From assembly GCF_004785685.1 (NCBI RefSeq), contig NZ_SRPF01000003.1, positions 372,001 through 436,000 of the forward strand: DNA of 64,000 nt. The letters are read 5' to 3'. Source of the DNA: Marinobacter confluentis. Lineage in GTDB: Bacteria; Pseudomonadota; Gammaproteobacteria; Pseudomonadales; Oleiphilaceae. The notes beneath the pieces were generated by a model, which did no database searches, had not been told where the DNA came from, and worked only from the letters and a program-made list of their open reading frames with translations. A program made the position numbers and the translations under genes. Positions 59,781 to 64,000 of this stretch are shown here, in pieces; positions within the stretch are counted from its first letter, which is position 1; each line of letters opens with the position of its first letter.

Positions 59781-60637
59781 CATACCCCATAACCTTCATT
59801 GCCATGAGCCTCGCCCTGATCATGGCAACAGCGGCACAGGCCGATGTGGGCAGCCGTCTCTGGGCCACCGGTGGCGTAACCTCCATTGAGGGCACCGCAG
59901 GTGGTGGGCTGTCGCCCTGGGCACTGCTCAATGGCTATGCCAGTGATGAGGAATGGAGCGGCACAGTTACCCTTTCCCAGGCGACCACTGACGATTACTC
60001 ACTGAATGTGATGGGCGCAGGTGTGACCTGGCAAAACCGGGTTGAACTGACCTTTGCCCGCCAGACCCTGGACCTGGACACGCTGGGCGCGGCACTGGGT
60101 GAAGACGAACTGGTACAGGACATCTGGGGCCTGAAAGCGCGGCTGTTCGGCGATGTACTCTACAATCCCTGGGGCCAGTGGTCCGCGGGACTGCAGTACA
60201 AGCGCAATCGCAAGTACACGGTGCCAGAAGCGATTGGCTCAGAAGACGACACCGGCACTGACGTATACCTGGGCGGCAGCAAACTGTTCTTCGCGGCCAT
60301 CGCCGGGCGCAACCTGCTGGTTAACGGCACGGTAAGGGCGACCAAAGCCAACCAGGGCGGCCTGCTCGGCTTTGGCGGAGACCGAAATGACAGCTATGAA
60401 GCCATGGCCGAAGCCAGCGTCAGCCTGTTTCTTGACCGGCGATGGCTGGTAGGAACCGAATACCGCCAGAAGCCGGACAACCTGGGGTTTGCCGCCGAAG
60501 ACGACTGGTGGGACCTGTTCATTGCCTGGGTGCCCGACCGCCGGGTCTCGGTTACGGCGGCCTGGGTCAACCTGGGTGATGTGGCGACCCTGGAAGACCA
60601 GACCGGCGCCTACCTATCCCTGCAAGCCAGTTTCTGA
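59777..60637 (+). CDS. DUF3034-like outer-membrane protein
   Basis: A 286-aa exported protein with a signal peptide (1-22, ending AQADV). The rest shows alternating polar and hydrophobic strands and ends in Phe (LSLQASF), as outer-membrane beta-barrels do. It resembles DUF3034, of unknown function. Its ATG overlaps the stop of the phosphodiesterase (ATGA). It is followed 16 bp later by the hemoglobin lipoprotein. Confidence 0.75.
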   Translation: MTYPITFIAMSLALIMATAAQADVGSRLWATGGVTSIEGTAGGGLSPWALLNGYASDEEWSGTVTLSQATTDDYSLNVMGAGVTWQNRVELTFARQTLDLDTLGAALGEDELVQDIWGLKARLFGDVLYNPWGQWSAGLQYKRNRKYTVPEAIGSEDDTGTDVYLGGSKLFFAAIAGRNLLVNGTVRATKANQGGLLGFGGDRNDSYEAMAEASVSLFLDRRWLVGTEYRQKPDNLGFAAEDDWWDLFIAWVPDRRVSVTAAWVNLGDVATLEDQTGAYLSLQASF

Positions 60638-60653
60638 ATCACCGGAGGACACC

Positions 60654-61103
60654 ATGAAGTTACCCGTTCTGATCCTTGTTCTGGCGACGCTGACACTCGG
60701 AGGTTGCCAGAGTATTGGCGGGCATGGCGGCGACAGCACCAGCCCATCCCCGGCATTGTATGAACAGCTCGGCAAACGCGCGGGCATCGCCACTATCGTG
60801 GAAGATCTGCTGTATCTGATTGTCGACGACACCCGCATCAATGAACACTTCGCCGGTGTTGATGTTGAGCAGTTCCACACCAACCTGACCGACCAGCTCT
60901 GCAGCGTCAGCGGCGGGCCCTGCACCTACACCGGTCGCGGCATGCGGGAAAGCCACGCGGATATGAACATCACCGATACCGAATTCAACGCGCTGGCGGA
61001 GAACCTGATCCTTGCCATGGAGGCAAACGGGGTGCCTGTGGCTGCCCAGAACCGGCTGATCGAGCGCCTGGTGCCAATGTATCCGGACATCCGGAATCTG
61101 TGA
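60654..61103 (+). CDS. Truncated hemoglobin (group 1) as a lipoprotein
   Basis: A 149-aa protein. The signal peptide ends in LTLGGC, a lipobox, so the protein is lipid-anchored, probably facing the periplasm. The rest is a group-1 truncated globin: LYEQLGKRAGIATIVEDL, the conserved INEHFAGVD, SGGPCTYTGRGM, and the proximal heme His in RESHADMNIT. Most truncated hemoglobins are cytoplasmic, so export is unusual. GGAGG lies well placed before ATG 60654. It closes the cupredoxin operon. Confidence 0.9.
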   Translation: MKLPVLILVLATLTLGGCQSIGGHGGDSTSPSPALYEQLGKRAGIATIVEDLLYLIVDDTRINEHFAGVDVEQFHTNLTDQLCSVSGGPCTYTGRGMRESHADMNITDTEFNALAENLILAMEANGVPVAAQNRLIERLVPMYPDIRNL

Positions 61104-61172
61104 ACCTACTTCCTGAATCCGGGATATAAGCTAGACTGAATCCCAGCTGCAACACTTTAGTGGACTCGACCA

Positions 61173-61403
61173 ATGACGGAAAAGAGACCAGACATACGCC
61201 CGGGCCGGTATCGCCATTACAAGGGCCGGGACTATCAGGTCATCGACCTTGCCCGTCATAGCGAAACCGAAGAATGGATGGTGATCTATCGCTGCCTCTA
61301 CGGCGACCACAGTCTCTGGGTAAGACCGGCGGTCATGTTCCGTGAGACGGTAGAAGTCGCCGGGGAACAGGTGCCACGCTTTGCCTTCATTGGGGAAGAA
61401 TAA
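61173..61403 (+). CDS. DUF1653 family protein
   Basis: A 76-aa small protein matching DUF1653 over its whole length: RPGRYRHYKGRDYQVIDLAR, EEWMVIYRCLYGDHSLWVRP and RFAFI. Its function is unknown. It converges on the YheV gene. Confidence 0.93.
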   Translation: MTEKRPDIRPGRYRHYKGRDYQVIDLARHSETEEWMVIYRCLYGDHSLWVRPAVMFRETVEVAGEQVPRFAFIGEE

Positions 61404-61404
61404 C

Positions 61405-61426
61405 CGGGATCACTCCTCTGATCCCG
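61405..61426. terminator. Convergent hairpin, DUF1653/yheV
   Basis: CGGGATCA (61405-61412) pairs with TGATCCCG (61419-61426) across a 6-nt loop and ATTTG follows. It includes the YheV stop codon and may end both transcripts, although the U tract is weak. Confidence 0.55.
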
Positions 61427-61661
61427 ATTTGAAAAACACCACCTGTTTCACCGTGTGGTCATCCTCATTCTTGCGTTTGTTCACTCGGGTCTGCAGTTCC
61501 GCATCTTCCGGCTTCGGCGTATCGGACACCGCATCGGTGAATCCACAGGCGACGCATTCCCTCACCTGATCTTCATCGTCGGTGGTGAACATCATGATCT
61601 TGTCCATCTCGGCGCAGCGTGGGCAGACTGCGCCGGCGATGAAGCGTTTTGGAGTTGCCAT
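61410..61661 (-). CDS. yheV: YheV-type zinc-ribbon protein
   Basis: An 83-aa protein with one zinc ribbon: AVCPRCAEMDKI and RECVACGFTD give two Cys-X2-Cys pairs. The C-terminal part is charged. Function unknown; the gene is regularly found right after prlC in gammaproteobacteria, as here (15 bp). Confidence 0.9.
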   Translation of the reverse strand: MATPKRFIAGAVCPRCAEMDKIMMFTTDDEDQVRECVACGFTDAVSDTPKPEDAELQTRVNKRKNEDDHTVKQVVFFKSGSEE

Positions 61662-61676
61662 GGTTTACTCCTATGA

Positions 61677-63722
61677 TCAGGCGGCGTCTTCAGTAATCCC
61701 GTTCTGTCGCAGCAGGGCATCGACTTCCGGTTCGCGCCCACGGAAGGCCTTGAACAGCTCCATGGGCTCCTGGGAACCACCTTTCTCAAGGATTTTGTGC
61801 AGGAAAGCCTTGCCGGTGTCCTGGTCGAAAATGCCCTTCTCCTCAAACAGCGAGAAGGCATCCGCCGCCAGTACTTCCGCCCATTTGTAGCTGTAGTAGC
61901 CCGCCGCGTAACCGCCGGAGAATATGTGCGAGAAGCTGTTCGGGAACCGGTTGAACTCCGGAGCCTGAACCACCGCGATCTCACTGCGCACCTGCCGGTG
62001 CATATCCAGCGGATTGGTGGGCGCATCCGGAGTGAACTCAGCATGCAGACGGAAATCGAACAACGAGAACTCCAGCTGGCGCACCATGGCCATACCGGAC
62101 TGGAAGTTTTTCGCTGCCAGCAGCTTGTCCAGAAGATCCTTGGGCAGCGGCTCACCGGTTTCATGATGCGACGCGATCAGCTCCAGCGATTCCGGGTTCC
62201 AGCACCAGTTTTCCAGGAACTGTGACGGCAGCTCGACCGCATCCCAGGCCACACCGTTAATGCCGGACACATCCATCACATCCACCTGGGTCAGCATATG
62301 GTGCAGGCCGTGACCAAACTCGTGGAACAGGGTAGTGACTTCGTCATGGGTTAACAGTGACGGCTTGCCATTCACCGATGGCGTGAAATTGCAGGTCATG
62401 AACGCGACCGGCAACTGCAGCTGACCGCGCAGGTTACGCCAACGCACCCGGCAGTCCGCCATCCAGGCGCCACCACGCTTGCCCTGACGGGCGTAGGGAT
62501 CAAGATAGAACCAGGCTAGCGGATCACCGCCGCGGCTGATGCAGTAGGCCGTCGCGTCCTTGTGCCAGGTTTCGACCTCGGGTTTTGCCTCAATCTGCAC
62601 GTCAAACAGCTTTTCCGCTACCCGGAAAAGCCCGGAAACCACTTTATCCGCCGGGAAATAGGGGCGCAGGGTTTCGGGTGAAATATCATAGCGTTGCTGG
62701 CGCAGTTTCTCGCTGTAATAGCCGATATCCCAGGCCTGCAAATCATCTACACCATGGGTGTCGCGGGCAAAAGCCGTCAGTTCGCCAAATTCCCGCTGGG
62801 CAATGGGTTTGGACTTGGCGGCTAGCTGGTTCAGGAAATCCAGCACTTCATCAACGCTTCGGGCCATCTTCTTGGCGAGGGACTTCTCTGCGAAGCTGTC
62901 GAAGCCAAGCAGGTTGGCCATGGCGTGGCGGCGCTTGAGAATTTCCGCCATTACCGGGGTGTTGTCCCAGGTGCCGCCGTCAGGGCCGACGTCGGACGCA
63001 CGGGTCACGAAGGCTTCGTAGACCTCTCGGCGCAGCTCCCGGTTTTCACAGTAGGTGAGAACCGGATAAAAACTGGGAAAATCCAGGGTGATCACGTAGC
63101 CGTCCAGCTCTTTCTGCTTCGCGGCCTCTCTGGCGCCTTCCAGGGCGCTGTCCGGAACCCCGGCCAGGTCGGCCACGTCGGTGATATGTTTGTACCAGTG
63201 CTGGGTGGCATCCAGCACGTTATCGCTGAAGCGGTTAGACAGGTCTGACAGCTCCATGGACAGATTCGCGTACTGCTCTTTCTGTTCCTGGGGCAGATCT
63301 ACGCCGCCCAGGTGGAAATCCCGCAGGGTATTGTCGACAGATTTACGCTGGGCCTCGCTCAGGTCCTTGAAATCGTCCCTGGCTTTGAGCTTCTTGTAAG
63401 CTTCACAAAGCTCTGCATTCTGGCTGAGCTCAGTGGAATATTCAGTCAGCTTTTCCAGACAGCTTTTGTAGACCTTGCGAAGTTCATCGCTGTTCATCAC
63501 ACCGTTGAGGTGTGAAATAACCGACCAGGCATTCTCAAGCTTGTTCTCAAGGCTCTGCATCGGCTGGGCCAGGGTTTCCCAGGTAGGATTTTCCTGAGCA
63601 GCGATCTGACCAATCTTCATCCGGTTCTCGCTAAGAATCTGGTCAATCGCCTCTTCCATATGTTCAACGCGGATGTGGTCGAAACGCGGCAGCAGGTCGT
63701 CTGTCATCAACGGGTTATTCAT
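61677..63722 (-). CDS. prlC: Oligopeptidase A
   Basis: A 681-aa cytoplasmic zinc metallopeptidase (M3 family) that degrades peptides, including cleaved signal peptides. The zinc site is TTLFHEFGHGLHHML, with the third ligand Glu about 25 residues later in AWDAVELPSQFLENW. The N-terminus (MNNPLMTDDLLPRFDHI) and the FNRFPNSFSHIFSGGYAAGYYSYKW-type region are typical. ATG 63722 is preferred. The zinc ribbon gene yheV follows. Confidence 0.96.
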   Translation of the reverse strand: MNNPLMTDDLLPRFDHIRVEHMEEAIDQILSENRMKIGQIAAQENPTWETLAQPMQSLENKLENAWSVISHLNGVMNSDELRKVYKSCLEKLTEYSTELSQNAELCEAYKKLKARDDFKDLSEAQRKSVDNTLRDFHLGGVDLPQEQKEQYANLSMELSDLSNRFSDNVLDATQHWYKHITDVADLAGVPDSALEGAREAAKQKELDGYVITLDFPSFYPVLTYCENRELRREVYEAFVTRASDVGPDGGTWDNTPVMAEILKRRHAMANLLGFDSFAEKSLAKKMARSVDEVLDFLNQLAAKSKPIAQREFGELTAFARDTHGVDDLQAWDIGYYSEKLRQQRYDISPETLRPYFPADKVVSGLFRVAEKLFDVQIEAKPEVETWHKDATAYCISRGGDPLAWFYLDPYARQGKRGGAWMADCRVRWRNLRGQLQLPVAFMTCNFTPSVNGKPSLLTHDEVTTLFHEFGHGLHHMLTQVDVMDVSGINGVAWDAVELPSQFLENWCWNPESLELIASHHETGEPLPKDLLDKLLAAKNFQSGMAMVRQLEFSLFDFRLHAEFTPDAPTNPLDMHRQVRSEIAVVQAPEFNRFPNSFSHIFSGGYAAGYYSYKWAEVLAADAFSLFEEKGIFDQDTGKAFLHKILEKGGSQEPMELFKAFRGREPEVDALLRQNGITEDAA

Positions 63723-63780
63723 AAGTCCCCTTCTCAGCAATTTAGATCTAATGTAATTTCAGGTGACTCCATAATCGGGG

Positions 63781-63894
63781 GAGTATCCGGGGAAGACCTT
63801 TCCGAAACTGTGCGGAGCCATGGATGGCGGAGCCCAAGCGTCACATGGATGTGCCGCAAGGAGCGTGTTTCGGAAAGGTCTTCCCCGGATGCTC
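63781..63894. repeat. Palindromic-arm repeat, copy 2
   Basis: Arms 63781-63808 and 63867-63894 are reverse complements at 27 of 28 positions and enclose a 58-bp core (63809-63866) that matches the core of copy 1 in reverse orientation at 56 of 58 positions. It lies between prlC and the carbonic anhydrase gene and ends 40 bp before the latter's ATG. Confidence 0.85.
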
Positions 63895-63934
63895 CGTACA
63901 CCAGAGTACGAAAACACCACGAAGGTTATATGTA

Positions 63935-64000
63935 ATGACTAATGTACGAACACACAAGGGTTGTACGCCACATTTCGGTAAACGCGCATGGGTGGATCCG
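63935..64000 (+). CDS. Gamma-class carbonic anhydrase, N-terminus (partial)
   Basis: The last 66 bp start with ATG 63935, after GAAGG, and encode 22 codons beginning MTNVRTHKGCTPHFGKRAWV, cut by the window end. This start is typical of gamma carbonic anhydrase/YrdA-type left-handed beta-helix proteins. The assignment rests on few residues. Confidence 0.6.
   Translation, partial: MTNVRTHKGCTPHFGKRAWVDP

Overview
The window looks like a stretch of chromosome from a marine gammaproteobacterium, most like Marinobacter. This is inferred from the gene set: monomeric NADP-isocitrate dehydrogenase, a TRAP transporter joined to ketone-body genes, an ectoine synthase, an Lpp/OprI-type lipoprotein, the Pseudomonas-like order of the cytochrome c oxidase genes, and the YheV-PrlC pair. 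No database search was possible. I saw no rRNA, tRNA, CRISPR array, integrase or transposase. Most of the DNA is dense, ordinary core genome.

Layout. 1-4861: end of a K+/H+ antiporter-like gene, two L,D-transpeptidases, an Lpp-like lipoprotein and an NfeD-slipin pair. 4918-8193: a MarR regulator with an MFS exporter, and a second MFS protein. 8194-11215: a BrxR/CapW-like WYL regulator followed at once by a secreted ExeM/NucH-type nuclease. 11240-13234: queC-queE and a DEDD-type exonuclease. 13245-13828: a probable attenuator with a leader peptide ahead of an unknown 90-aa gene. 13805-23240: signalling genes (stand-alone receiver, membrane protein, large 7TMR-DISM hybrid kinase, PAS-GGDEF cyclase) mixed with hypothetical genes and an esterase-like serine hydrolase. 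23332-26052: YbaK-type deacylase and monomeric Idh, then a repeat-rich gap. 26482-34157: a ketone-body unit (sigma-54 activator, TRAP DctPQM, 3-hydroxybutyrate dehydrogenase, acetoacetate-CoA ligase).

34323-46098: lipoprotein hydrolase, DUF6164, a DUF2868/DUF3482 membrane GTPase pair, a lone ectC, an MFS protein, an ornithine-decarboxylase-family enzyme, an ATP-grasp protein, HrpB helicase and a YbfB-type MFS. 46183-54349: aa3 cytochrome c oxidase with its assembly and heme A genes, but no cox11 in its usual place. 54620-61103: a MATE exporter, then an unusual operon joining an unknown protein, a periplasmic cupredoxin, a membrane c-di-GMP phosphodiesterase, a DUF3034 protein and a lipoprotein truncated hemoglobin. 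61173-64000: DUF1653, YheV, oligopeptidase A and the first codons of a gamma carbonic anhydrase.

The most interesting signals are: (a) two copies of a repeat (26308-26417 and 63781-63894) with a nearly identical 58-bp core and long palindromic arms that differ between copies but stay paired within each copy; (b) the cupredoxin/phosphodiesterase/hemoglobin operon; (c) the attenuator-like leader at 13309-13480; (d) three matching 18-bp activator sites plus a -24/-12 promoter in front of the ketone-body operon; (e) hairpins between genes that should uncouple dctP from dctQM and ctaC from ctaD.
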